This document shows positions 8,425 through 17,184 of a DNA stretch of 64,000 nt, piece after piece (within the stretch, counting starts at the first letter, position 1; each line of letters starts with the position of its first letter). The position numbers and the translations under genes were made by a program. The notes beneath the pieces are model-generated. The model made no database searches. It saw only the letters and a program-made list of their open reading frames with translations, and was not told where the DNA came from. The stretch covers positions 62,001 through 126,000 of the forward strand of contig CAZECM010000001.1 of the NCBI GenBank assembly GCA_964510785.1. The letters run 5' to 3'. The stretch comes from JAAYZM01 sp964510785 (lineage in GTDB: Bacteria; Actinomycetota; Actinomycetes; Actinomycetales; Cellulomonadaceae).

Positions 8425-8619
8425 ATGGTGTCCCAGTCCACTTGGATCGACTTCGACATCTGGAACGAAGCGATAGCAGACGTCGTCTTCCCTGAACTCG
8501 CTCGCCCCCTCCCCGTGTACCTCGATCTTGAGGATGATCAACTCGCGGCCCTCGGCGCGCGCCTCGACATGGACCCTGACGCGACGTGCCCGCGTTCTTC
8601 GGCGACGCCGACGCGCTGA
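8425..8619 (+). pseudogene. N-terminal fragment of an unknown protein
   Basis: ATG at 8425 opens a frame of 64 residues. The first ~50 (IDFDIWNEAIADVVFPELA, then a VYLDLEDDQLAALG strand-helix) read like the start of a larger cytosolic protein. After about 8580 the frame runs, shifted, through sequence that codes in another frame for a cyclase domain. The fragment was therefore cut by a recombination event. I do not recognise the family. The preceding gap (8210-8424) shows nothing clear. Confidence 0.4.
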
Positions 8620-9131
8620 TGGACGAGATCGAGGACTTCCTCGGTGGGACGCGCACGGGCTCGGACGCCGACCGACGGCTGCTGACGATGCTGGTGACGG
8701 ACGTCGTCGCCTCGACGGAGCAGGCCGCCCGGCTCGGCGACCAGCGCTGGGCCGAACTGCTCGCCTGGCACCACCGGGAGGTCCGGCGGCTGCTCGCCCA
8801 CCACGGCGGGCAGGAGGTGGACACGGCCGGTGACGGGTTCCGCGCCGTCTTCGACCTGCCCAGCCGGGCGGTGACCTGCGCGGTGGCGATCCGCGACAGC
8901 CTCGCCGCCGGCGGGCTCACGATCCGAGCCGGGGTGCACTGCGGTGAGGTGGTCAGGGGTCCGGTCTCGGTGCGTGGGGTCGCCGTGCACGTCGCAGCGC
9001 GGTCGCGGCGACGGCCGAGGCAGGGCAGGTCAGGACGACGGCGACGGTCCGCGACCTGCTCCTCGGGACGGCCGTGGCAGCTGTACACGGTGGCGGACGG
9101 CGGCGAACGGCTGGGCCATGACCGGACCTGA
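8586..9131 (+). pseudogene. Adenylate/guanylate cyclase domain remnant
   Basis: Class III cyclase features: VTDVVASTEQAARLGDQRW (first metal Asp), VDTAGDGFRAVFD (second Asp region) and VRGVAVHVAAR. The preceding FFGDADALMDEIEDFL is the linker seen after an alpha/beta-hydrolase domain in actinobacterial fusions, which is missing here. After about 9000 the homology continues in a different frame (EAGQVRTTATVRDLLLG), so a frameshift removes the proper C-terminus. Both a 5' truncation and a frameshift make this a decayed gene. Confidence 0.65.
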
Positions 9132-9190
9132 CGCGAAGTACGGCTCGCGCTCCTGACCCGGCCGCTCGGCCGACGAGCCCGCTCCGTACG

Positions 9191-10336
9191 CTAGGCCGCG
9201 AAGTGCTCGAGCACGGACCGGTCGACCTCGACCCCGAGGCCCGGCCCGTCCGGGACCATGACGAAGCCCTCCTCCATCCCGATGGTCGAGCCGATGAGCT
9301 CGTCGCGGTACGGGTGCTCAGACCGGTCCAGCTCAAACTGCGGGAAGCCGTTGTCGCAGGGCGACGAGCTCGGTCCGGGCAGTGAGGCGAGCAGGTGCAG
9401 CGCGGCTGCCTGGCCCAGACCCGTCCCCCAGACATGCGGCACGATCCAGGCGTGGTGGGCCTGGGCGATCGCTGCGATCTTCTTGACCTCCGTAAACCCC
9501 CCGGCCGAGCACACGTCGGGCTGGTAGATGTCGAGCGCCTGCGCCTCGATCCAGCGCGCGAAGTCGAACTTCGAGAACAGGTTCTCGCCGGCGGTGATGA
9601 AGGTGCCAGTGAGGCCGCGGAGCCGCTGGTAGCCCTCCAGGTCGTCCGGGCGCATCAGCTCCTCGGCGAAGTGGAGGGACAGCCCCTCGGCCTGCCGCAG
9701 GAAGCGTGCGGCTGCCCGGCTGTCGTAGGCGCAGTTGGCATCGATCGAGATGGCGATCTCGTCCCCGACGGCCTCGCGGACGGACTCCAGGAGGGTCAGG
9801 TCCTCGACGATCCCGTAGCCCGTCTTCACCTTGAACGCGGTGAACCCGTTCTGCACGTGGTCCACCGCCTCGTCGACCGACGCCTGCGGGTAGGTCGCTC
9901 CGCGCGTCCGGTAGAAGCCGGTGGCGTACGCCCGGACCCTGGACCGGAACGCGCCGCCGATGAGCTTGTGGATCGGCTTCCCGGTGGCTCGCCCGATCAC
10001 GTCCCACAGCGCGATGTCGACGCCACTCAGGGCGTTGACTGCCGCCCCGCCGCCGTAGGGACGAGACGCGTTGTACAGGTCCTCCCAGATGACCTCGACG
10101 TCGAAGGGGTCACGGCCCACGAGCAGCGGGTGGAACACCCGGTTGATGAAGGCCTGCGCGGTGTCGCCGCGCTGCGTCCCGTGGCACACGCACTCGCCCC
10201 AGCCCACGATGCCTTCGTCCGTGGTCACCTCGACCACGACGCTGTCGCGGACGTGCGCCTCCCTGGAGCTCCACGTACGGAACGGCTGCTCGAGCGGCGC
10301 GGACAGCAAGTGCGCCCTCACGTCGACGATCTTCAT
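9191..10336 (-). CDS. Enolase-superfamily protein, galactarolactone cycloisomerase-like (copy 1)
   Basis: A 381-residue member of the mandelate racemase group. It has Lys 169 and Lys 171 (KVK), metal ligands Asp 199, Glu 225/226 and Glu 251, and His 301 in PHVWGTG. The GWGEC, ALSGVDIALWD and QPDVCSAGG segments recall D-galactarolactone cycloisomerase (Gci) of Agrobacterium, which converts aldarolactones to 3-deoxy-2-ketoaldarate. The exact substrate is inferred. It is the last gene of the operon that starts at 18336. A second, related copy (17185-18336) lies at the other end of the operon. Confidence 0.75.
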   Translation of the reverse strand: MKIVDVRAHLLSAPLEQPFRTWSSREAHVRDSVVVEVTTDEGIVGWGECVCHGTQRGDTAQAFINRVFHPLLVGRDPFDVEVIWEDLYNASRPYGGGAAVNALSGVDIALWDVIGRATGKPIHKLIGGAFRSRVRAYATGFYRTRGATYPQASVDEAVDHVQNGFTAFKVKTGYGIVEDLTLLESVREAVGDEIAISIDANCAYDSRAAARFLRQAEGLSLHFAEELMRPDDLEGYQRLRGLTGTFITAGENLFSKFDFARWIEAQALDIYQPDVCSAGGFTEVKKIAAIAQAHHAWIVPHVWGTGLGQAAALHLLASLPGPSSSPCDNGFPQFELDRSEHPYRDELIGSTIGMEEGFVMVPDGPGLGVEVDRSVLEHFAA

Positions 10337-10427
10337 CTCGGCTCCACTTCCCTTCTACTTCTCGGGTCGCGACGTCGCGAGCCTGCGGTGGGGACGGGTT
10401 GGGCGGCGCCTGCCCGAGCGGCTCGGG

Positions 10428-12197
10428 TCACAAGCCGGCCAGGTAGGAGTCGAGCGTCAGGACGGACCCGTCGACGAAGCGCTCACACCGCCCGAGGGTG
10501 TCCACCTCGAGCAGGAGGTGGGCGCCGCGGAACGTGACATACGACGCGACCGTCTTGGCGACGTCGTCCCCGTGGCTGTTGGTCCCACCGGCTGCCACCC
10601 CCCTGCCCGTCGAGAAGTAGGGCGGGGTCTTCGTGATCATCGACCGGTACATGTTCCGGTTTACGAGCTCATGGAAGGCCTTGAGTTCCTCGGGCGTCCG
10701 GACCTCCGCGCTCTCGGCCTCCGCCCGCCCGACGACCTCGACGATCACGCCCTGCCGGCCCTGGTCGAGGGGAGCGCGGACGACGATGCGGTCGGCCTCC
10801 GCCGTCCAGGTGACGTCGCCCATGGTGTGGAAGCTCATGAACGTGTCCTCGACCCGGCCGTAGCCGTGCCGGTCCTCGACGACCCACTCACCCAGCGGGA
10901 GGCAGCCCAGGACCTCGGGGTGAGCCGTCGTGTCATCGGCCGGGACGTTCCACAGCTCCATCACGGTGTCCTTGAGGAACAGGACGTCGCCGTAGGTGCT
11001 CTGGTGCCGCAGGTCCCCAGCCGAGTACATCGGCCCCGGGTGGAAGAAGTAGGCGTGGTTGACGTTGCGGTCGACGTTCCGCTCGGTGATCGGCAGCGCG
11101 ACGTCCCACCTGTGCTGCTCGTTGTCGAACTGCCGCCTGCGCTCCCACACCCCGCCCACGGCATGCGTCGCGGTGATGTAGGTGTAGAGATTCACGACAC
11201 CCTCGACGCGCTGCTCCGCCGTCGCCAGGAGGACGCGCTTGGTGTCGACCGAGGGCTCGTTCCGGTCCAGCGCCCGGTCACGAATCCGTGGCGGCACCTC
11301 GTAGGTGAACAGCGCCGCCCCTTCGAGGCGCGGCAGCGCGCTGCCCAGCGGGAAGTCGCCGAACTGGATGAAGTCGATCGCCACGTTGGTGTCGGTCGGC
11401 ATGTCGTGCGGCCACTGCCGCGAGCGCGGCCCTACCCACGCGCCGGCGAGGTAGCTGTCGACGCGCAGGTCCCAGAGCACCTCGAGCATCTCCGCCACGG
11501 CGTCCTTGACCTCGCCGTCGTCGGACACCTCCCAGACGCAGGCGAAAGCCTGGATCCAGTGCCAGAACCACGGCAGGGCGCCGTACTCCTTGAAGCCGAA
11601 CCTCCGCAGGTGCGCTAGGAGGCGCGCTGTCCCGTCCAGGCCTCGCCTGGTCAGGTCGGCGTCGTCGTACAGCTGGCCGAGCAGGAGGCGCTGGGCCACG
11701 TGCGTCGCGTCGTGGTGGTGCATCTCGTACAACGACGTCCGCGCGTACGAGCTCTCGTACTGGCGACGGACCGCCCGGTCGATCCCGTCGAGCGTCTCGA
11801 ACGGGAGCCAGTCGGCGTACCGGCGCCGGAACAGCACGAGGATGCACACCATCAGCTCGCCCGGCTGGAGGTTCGCCACCCCGGCGGGGTGCTCGGGCGA
11901 GACCGAGATTGGCCAGTGGCCGTACATCGGATCGTCCGGGTCCTGCCGCTGCAGCCGCAGCACCCTGGAGATCATCGAGCACGCCAGCTCACGTCCCTGC
12001 TCGGGCGACAGCTGGCCGGTGCTCGGTCCGGCCTGGAGGTCGGCGCTCGCAGCGAAGAGGTGGACGGCGAGGTAGAAGGTGCGGCGGACGTCGTCGTCGA
12101 ACCACAGACCCGTCCGGGTCACCGGGAGGCCCGCCGCCTCCTCGGCCGCCCTGCTCACCACCGCGATGCGCCGGTCTCGCATCTCCATCGAGCTCAC
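10428..12197 (-). CDS. Unrecognised 589-aa protein, possible (alpha/alpha)n glycan-active enzyme
   Basis: A cytosolic protein with no signal peptide or membrane segment. The N-terminal ~350 residues are helical with aromatic-rich segments (MYGHWPIS, YEMHHHDATHVAQRLL, ALPWFWHWIQAFACVW), suggesting an alpha/alpha toroid. A HAVGGVWERRRQFDNEQHRW stretch and a beta-rich C-terminus follow. That layout resembles heparinase/alginate-lyase-type polysaccharide lyases and some GH families, but no family signature is recognisable. It lies between the sugar permeases and the cycloisomerase and is cotranscribed with KduI and KduD, which process 4-deoxy-5-keto-uronates. A lyase or hydrolase releasing uronates is the best guess. 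GTG at 12197 or ATG at 12188 could be the start. Confidence 0.5.
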   Translation of the reverse strand: MSSMEMRDRRIAVVSRAAEEAAGLPVTRTGLWFDDDVRRTFYLAVHLFAASADLQAGPSTGQLSPEQGRELACSMISRVLRLQRQDPDDPMYGHWPISVSPEHPAGVANLQPGELMVCILVLFRRRYADWLPFETLDGIDRAVRRQYESSYARTSLYEMHHHDATHVAQRLLLGQLYDDADLTRRGLDGTARLLAHLRRFGFKEYGALPWFWHWIQAFACVWEVSDDGEVKDAVAEMLEVLWDLRVDSYLAGAWVGPRSRQWPHDMPTDTNVAIDFIQFGDFPLGSALPRLEGAALFTYEVPPRIRDRALDRNEPSVDTKRVLLATAEQRVEGVVNLYTYITATHAVGGVWERRRQFDNEQHRWDVALPITERNVDRNVNHAYFFHPGPMYSAGDLRHQSTYGDVLFLKDTVMELWNVPADDTTAHPEVLGCLPLGEWVVEDRHGYGRVEDTFMSFHTMGDVTWTAEADRIVVRAPLDQGRQGVIVEVVGRAEAESAEVRTPEELKAFHELVNRNMYRSMITKTPPYFSTGRGVAAGGTNSHGDDVAKTVASYVTFRGAHLLLEVDTLGRCERFVDGSVLTLDSYLAGL

Positions 12198-12281
12198 ACC
12201 TTCATCCTTGCGACGACGTACGCCGGCGGTGACGACCGCAGGCTGCTGACACCTGAGCGTGCTGGAGGACGACGGACGGGC

Positions 12282-13121
12282 CTAGCCCTTCACCGCCGAG
12301 CCGGCGAGGCCTTCGACGACCATCCGCTGGCTGATGTAGTAGAGGATCACGATGGGCAGGGACCCGACGAGCGACCCGGCCATGATCTGGCCCCACTGGT
12401 AAACGTCACCGGAGATCAGCGCACTGATCGTGATGGGGAACGTGAAGGTGCGAGGGGACATGGTGAGCACCAAGGCGTACAGGTACTCGTTCCAGACGGT
12501 GGTGAACATGATGATCCCGACGGACGCGATGCCGGGAGAGATCACCGGGACCATGATCTGCCACAGGGCCCGCAGACGGCTCGCCCCGTCGATGAGAGCG
12601 GCCTCCTCGAGCTCGGCCGGGAGTGCCTCGAAGAAGCCGATGAGCAGCCACGTACCCATCGGCGTCGTGATGCTCAGGTACACCACGATCAGACCGAGCG
12701 TGGTGTCGATGAGGCTCATCTTGCCCATGAGCACGGTGAAGGGGATGAACAGGATCGTGGACGGCACGAGGTAGGAGGCCAGTAGGACGCCGCGGAAGCT
12801 CCCGTTGAGCCGGAGCTTGATCCGCGCGATGGAGTACGCCCCGCCGATGCTGAGGAAGAGCGCGATGAGCGTGGACGCACCAGCGACGACCAGGCTGTTC
12901 AACAGCCCCCGGGCCACCCCGTTGGTGAAGATCGCCGAGTAGTTGCCCACGACCGGCTCGCGCACGAGGAGGCTCGCGTGGTTGAAGACCTCGTTCTGGG
13001 TCTTCAGCGACGTGATCACCATGTAGTAGATGGGCAGCAGGATGAACACAGCCAGCGCGACGAGGGCGGTGGTCCGCAGCGCCGTCGAGGGCCGAGGCAT
13101 CCGCTTGTCAGTCCTTGGCAT
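12282..13121 (-). CDS. Carbohydrate ABC transporter permease (MalG-like)
   Basis: A 279-residue inner-membrane permease with six predicted helices and the EAA loop (EEAALIDGASRLRALWQIMVP) that contacts the ATPase. It belongs to the CUT1 MalG/UgpE group. It overlaps the upstream permease by 14 bases. No ATPase gene is in the operon, so a shared MsiK-type ATPase elsewhere is expected, as is usual in actinomycetes. The cargo is probably an oligosaccharide or glycoside containing uronic acid. Confidence 0.85.
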   Translation of the reverse strand: MPRTDKRMPRPSTALRTTALVALAVFILLPIYYMVITSLKTQNEVFNHASLLVREPVVGNYSAIFTNGVARGLLNSLVVAGASTLIALFLSIGGAYSIARIKLRLNGSFRGVLLASYLVPSTILFIPFTVLMGKMSLIDTTLGLIVVYLSITTPMGTWLLIGFFEALPAELEEAALIDGASRLRALWQIMVPVISPGIASVGIIMFTTVWNEYLYALVLTMSPRTFTFPITISALISGDVYQWGQIMAGSLVGSLPIVILYYISQRMVVEGLAGSAVKG

Positions 13122-14052
13122 GACGCCTCATTCCCATGATCATGAGCGTGAGGAACCCGACGAGGAGCGGCACCAGGAAGAGCGATGCCGCTGCTGCCTC
13201 GCCGAAGCTCAGGCTCTGCAGGCGCAGGTAGGAGAAGACCGGGAGGGTCTCCGTCGCCCCGGCCGGACCACCCTTCGTGGTGAGCCACACCGACTGGAAC
13301 GCGTTCGTCGTCCAGATCGTCGAGAGCATCGTCACCGTGTAGACGGTCGTCCGGATGGACGGGAAGGTGATGTGGACGAACTGGCGCCACCCGTTGGCGC
13401 GGTCCAGCCTGGCCGCCTCGTACAGCTCCTCGGGGATCTTCTGCATCGCGGCGAGGAACATCATCACCCAGAAGGGGAACCCCTGCCAGACCGTGGCGAG
13501 CACCACCGCCCCGAGCGCTGTGTCCGGGTCCCCCAGGAAGTTGGTGGGACCCAGACCCAGTGCCGTCGCGATGATCGAGAAGAGCCCTGAGGACGGGTCG
13601 TACATCAGCCGCCACAGGATGAAGGCGACGAAGCCAGGGACCGCCCACGGCAGGATGACCATGCCGCGGAAGAGGTTGCGGTACCGGAACTTCTGCATGA
13701 GGAGCGTCGCGACCGCCAGGCCCAGCACGAGCTTGGTGACCTGGGCGGCCGCGACGTACACGACGGTGTTCTTCAACGCGTTCCGGAAGCGTGCGTCCTC
13801 GAGCATCCCGATGTAGTTCTCGAGACCCACGAACTGTCCCGTCGACCCGATCGTCGTATCCGTGGCGCTGATCCACACGCCGTAGACGAACGGGAAGCCG
13901 ATGATCAAGGCGATGATGAGGAGCGCCGGCCCGACCAGCGAGTACCCCAGCGGGGTCGCGTCGGTGGTTGATCGACGTCGCCGTCGCCTGGGCCGAGCCG
14001 GGCTGGTCCGGTCCGAACTGCGCGGCTCCGCCACGACCGTGTCGCTTGTCAT
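13108..14052 (-). CDS. Carbohydrate ABC transporter permease (MalF-like)
   Basis: A 314-residue permease with an Arg-rich cytosolic N-terminus, six membrane helices and an EAA motif (EELYEAARLDRANGWRQF). ATG at 14052 is preferred because GAGGAGGT stands six bases upstream; a GTG two codons earlier overlaps that ribosome site. It pairs with the MalG-like gene downstream and the binding-protein gene upstream to form a CUT1 sugar importer. Confidence 0.85.
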   Translation of the reverse strand: MTSDTVVAEPRSSDRTSPARPRRRRRRSTTDATPLGYSLVGPALLIIALIIGFPFVYGVWISATDTTIGSTGQFVGLENYIGMLEDARFRNALKNTVVYVAAAQVTKLVLGLAVATLLMQKFRYRNLFRGMVILPWAVPGFVAFILWRLMYDPSSGLFSIIATALGLGPTNFLGDPDTALGAVVLATVWQGFPFWVMMFLAAMQKIPEELYEAARLDRANGWRQFVHITFPSIRTTVYTVTMLSTIWTTNAFQSVWLTTKGGPAGATETLPVFSYLRLQSLSFGEAAAASLFLVPLLVGFLTLMIMGMRRHAKD

Positions 14053-14126
14053 GTGCACACCTCCTCAGGCTGTGACTCGGATGGGGTCGCTCGTGGGTCT
14101 CGAGGCTTCATGTGACAGCTGGTTTC

Positions 14127-15437
14127 CTACTTGTAGGAGTCGTAGATCTTCTGGCACGCGGCCTGAGCGGTGCTGATCGCATCGGGCATGCTCACCCCGT
14201 TGACGACCACCGACTGCACCAGGGTGGAGGCCTGGAAGCTGGTGTGGTAGTCCGCGTAGGCCTCGTTGTAGGTGTCCGGGTACGCGAGGAGCGTGCCCTT
14301 CTCCGCGAGCTCCTTCAGCCCGGCCAGCGCCGGAGAGCTCTCCTGGTCGAAGATCTCGAACTCGGCGTAGTCCTTCGTGACCGGCCCGTAGATGGAGTGC
14401 GCGAGGTAGGCCTCGATGTTCTCCGGCTCGGACAGGTACCGGATGAGGCTCTCGGCCAGCTCCTTGTTGTCCGAGCTCTCCGGGATGGTGTGGGTCCAGA
14501 TGGTCGCCGGCGAGATCGCGTGCTCAGGCCCGGCGGGCAGCGCGCTGTACGCGGTGCTGGCGGCGAGCTCCGGGTCGTTCTCCTCCAGGTAGAGCGCGAC
14601 GCTGCCGGTATTCTGGATGAACGCGGCCTGGCCGGACTGGTAGGCGTTGTTGTCCCCGGCCCCGTCCCAGACGGCGACGTCCGGCGGGAAGAGCCCGGCA
14701 TCGACGCCGTCCTTGATGAAGGTGAGCGCGGCGACCGTCTCCGGCGAGTCGAGCGTGCACTGCAGGCCCTCGTCGTCGGCCACCCGGGCGCCGTAGGAGT
14801 GCAGCACGCTCTCGACGAAGTACTCGGCGTCCGCCACGTTCGATAGGGCGAATCCCATCGCGTACGTGTCGGGCGGGCTGTCGACCTCGGCACCCATCTC
14901 GGCCAGCTCCTCCCACGTCGCCGGCAGGGTGTCGAAACCTGCCTCGGACAGGAGGTCCTGCCGGGCGAAGAGGATGTTGCCGTAGACGCCGAAGGGGATC
15001 CCGTACCCGTACGCCGGATACTCGTCAGGCTCCTGGAGCATGTCCTGCCAACCGCCGTACTGCTCGCCGACCTCCTCGTAGAGGGGCGTGACATCGGCGA
15101 TGACGCCTCGAGCGCTCAGCTGCATCAGGAGGTTGTCGCTCATGTCGAGGAGGTCAGGGAGCTGGTTGGCGGTGAGCGCCGCACTGACCTTGGTCGTCGT
15201 GTCGTTGCCGTTGACCGGCACCAGCTCGACCTGGACGTCGTTGGCCTCGGCCCATGCCTTGACCTGCTCCTCGAGGACGCTGTTCGCCTCCTCGGAGAAG
15301 ATCTCGGTGTACCAGTAGGTTAGCTCACCGCCGCCTGAGCCGGCGGAGTCGGCGGCGCAGCCCGTGAGGATCAGGCTCACACCGACGAGTGGGGCCACCA
15401 TGGCGAGCGCGTTTCCGCGCCGATTGCTGTTCGACAT
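14127..15437 (-). CDS. Extracellular sugar-binding lipoprotein (ABC, family 1)
   Basis: A 436-residue protein starting at ATG 15437, giving a signal peptide ending in LILTGC. The mature part has family 1 binding-protein features: LTYWYTEIFSEEANSVLEE, a LADLLDMS-like hinge region and late Trp/Tyr residues. It delivers substrate to the two permeases encoded downstream. By operon context the ligand is probably an unsaturated or oxidised uronate-containing oligosaccharide. Confidence 0.83.
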   Translation of the reverse strand: MSNSNRRGNALAMVAPLVGVSLILTGCAADSAGSGGGELTYWYTEIFSEEANSVLEEQVKAWAEANDVQVELVPVNGNDTTTKVSAALTANQLPDLLDMSDNLLMQLSARGVIADVTPLYEEVGEQYGGWQDMLQEPDEYPAYGYGIPFGVYGNILFARQDLLSEAGFDTLPATWEELAEMGAEVDSPPDTYAMGFALSNVADAEYFVESVLHSYGARVADDEGLQCTLDSPETVAALTFIKDGVDAGLFPPDVAVWDGAGDNNAYQSGQAAFIQNTGSVALYLEENDPELAASTAYSALPAGPEHAISPATIWTHTIPESSDNKELAESLIRYLSEPENIEAYLAHSIYGPVTKDYAEFEIFDQESSPALAGLKELAEKGTLLAYPDTYNEAYADYHTSFQASTLVQSVVVNGVSMPDAISTAQAACQKIYDSYK

Positions 15438-15513
15438 TGAACCTGCCTTCGGATGATGGGTGGATGCAACGGGTGGTGTCATGAGGACGAAGGTTTGACG
15501 GAGGCGCGGGTTT

Positions 15514-16278
15514 CTATCGGACCATCCAGCCCCCGTCCACGGTGAGTACCTCGCCGGTCACGTAGTCGGATGCCGCTCCTGACAGGAAGACGGCTGCACC
15601 GACGAGATCAGAGGGGTTGCCCCAGCGCCCGGCCGGGATCCGCGCGAGGATCGACGCGGACCGCTCGGCGTCGTCCCGAAGGGCTGCGGTGTTGTCCGTG
15701 GCGATGTAGCCAGGGGCGATTGCGTTCACCTGCACCCCGAGCGGAGCCCACTCGTTCGACAGCGCCTTGGTCAGACCGAGGACGCCGTGCTTCGCGGCGG
15801 CGTAGGAAGCGACCCGGATCCCGCCCTGGAACGAGAGCAGGGATGCGATGTTGATGATCTTGCCGCTGCCCCGAGCCGTCATCTGGCGGCCCGCGAACAG
15901 GCACACCTTCGACAGCGCCTCGAGGTTGACCGTGAGGACCTCGTCCCAGTCCTGCCGGACCCCCTCGGCGAAGTCACCGCGCCGGATGACCCCGGCGCTG
16001 TTGATCACGATGTCGACCTCGTTGGCCTCGAAGAAGGCAGGCAGCTCCCGTTCGACGGTCGCGATGTCGTTGAGGTCCAGCCGAAGGTGCGAGGCCGTGC
16101 CGCCGAGGCCCTCGATCGTCGCCAGGGTCTCGTGCGGCGCATCGCCGCGCGCGGCGAGCACCACGTCCGCGCCCGCCTGGGCGAGGCCGACGGCGAGCGC
16201 CTGGCCGATCCCGCGCCGGGCACCGGTCACCAGGGCGCGCCGGCCGGTCAGGCGGAACAGCTCATTGAGGAAGGTCAT
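15514..16278 (-). CDS. kduD: 2-dehydro-3-deoxy-D-gluconate 5-dehydrogenase
   Basis: A 254-residue classical SDR: the NAD-binding glycine motif TGARRGIGQALA, NSAG, catalytic Ser in NIASLLSFQGG, then YAAAKHG with Tyr and Lys, and a late DGGWMVR. Length and sequence match KduD, which interconverts 3-deoxy-D-glycero-2,5-hexodiulosonate and 2-keto-3-deoxygluconate. It overlaps kduI by four bases, confirming the pairing. Kinase and aldolase for 2-keto-3-deoxygluconate are not in the window and must be encoded elsewhere. Confidence 0.85.
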   Translation of the reverse strand: MTFLNELFRLTGRRALVTGARRGIGQALAVGLAQAGADVVLAARGDAPHETLATIEGLGGTASHLRLDLNDIATVERELPAFFEANEVDIVINSAGVIRRGDFAEGVRQDWDEVLTVNLEALSKVCLFAGRQMTARGSGKIINIASLLSFQGGIRVASYAAAKHGVLGLTKALSNEWAPLGVQVNAIAPGYIATDNTAALRDDAERSASILARIPAGRWGNPSDLVGAAVFLSGAASDYVTGEVLTVDGGWMVR

Positions 16279-17108
16279 CGCATGTCACCGACTGCGAAGG
16301 TGTCCATGTCGTCGAAAGCCTGGTTCTCCCCGGCCATGGCCCACACGAAGCTGTACGCCTTGGTGCCGAAGCCGGAGTGCACGGACCAGCTGGGCGAGAT
16401 CACCGCCTGGCGGTCAGCGACGACCAGGTGCCGGGTCTCGCGGGGCTCACCCATGAGGTGGATGACGCGCGCGTCCACGGGCAGGTCGAAGTACAGGTAG
16501 CACTCGGTCCGCCGGTCGTGGGTGTGCGCCGGCAGGGTGTTCCACATGTTGCCCTCGTGCAGGGTCGTCACCCCCATGACGACCTGGCAGCTGCGGACAC
16601 CGTCGAGGTGGATGTACTGGTTCAGGGTGCGGCGGTTGGAGCCGGAGGCGTCGCCCAGCTCGCGCACGTTCCCGCCGCCCGGCTCGACCAGCACGTTGTC
16701 GTAGGTGAGGTGCGCGGGCGCCGAGAAGACGTAGAACTGCGCCGGTTCGTCCGCCGACCCGCTGGTGAAGGTCGGGCTGTCGTTGCCCCGGCCCAGGTAC
16801 AGGCACGACCCGTTGGCCATCTCGAAGGTCTCGTCGCCGACGCGCACGGTTCCGTGCCCCCCGACGTTGACAATGCCGGCCTCGCGGTTGGCGAAGAAGT
16901 CCTGGGAACGCAGCTCCGGGAAGCCCTCCAGCACGAGTGGCTGACCCGACGGGACCACACCGGCCAGGACGACCCGGTCGTGGTGGGTGTAGACCGCCTG
17001 GACGGTGCCGTCGACGAAGAGCTCCTCGACCAGGAACTTCTGACGGAGCTCCTCGGTGTCCATGCTCTTCACGTGCTCGGGGTGCGTCGCGTATCGGATC
17101 TCGACCAT
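16275..17108 (-). CDS. kduI: 5-dehydro-4-deoxy-D-glucuronate isomerase
   Basis: A 277-residue double-cupin isomerase, the normal KduI length. The metal site is visible as HTHDRRTE (two His and Glu) with a later His in VHSGFGTKAYSF; MWNTLPAHTHDRR is a family hallmark. KduI converts 4-deoxy-5-keto-uronate, released from pectin, alginate or glycosaminoglycan lyase products, to the diulosonate used by KduD. The presence of kduI and kduD implies that the operon handles unsaturated uronates. Confidence 0.9.
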   Translation of the reverse strand: MVEIRYATHPEHVKSMDTEELRQKFLVEELFVDGTVQAVYTHHDRVVLAGVVPSGQPLVLEGFPELRSQDFFANREAGIVNVGGHGTVRVGDETFEMANGSCLYLGRGNDSPTFTSGSADEPAQFYVFSAPAHLTYDNVLVEPGGGNVRELGDASGSNRRTLNQYIHLDGVRSCQVVMGVTTLHEGNMWNTLPAHTHDRRTECYLYFDLPVDARVIHLMGEPRETRHLVVADRQAVISPSWSVHSGFGTKAYSFVWAMAGENQAFDDMDTFAVGDMR

Positions 17109-17184
17109 GGTTTCTGCCTTCTTCTCTGCTGTGACGTGAGCTCGTGGCGCGCCGGCCCGCGTGCGTGCCGCGGGTCTGCGGGAC

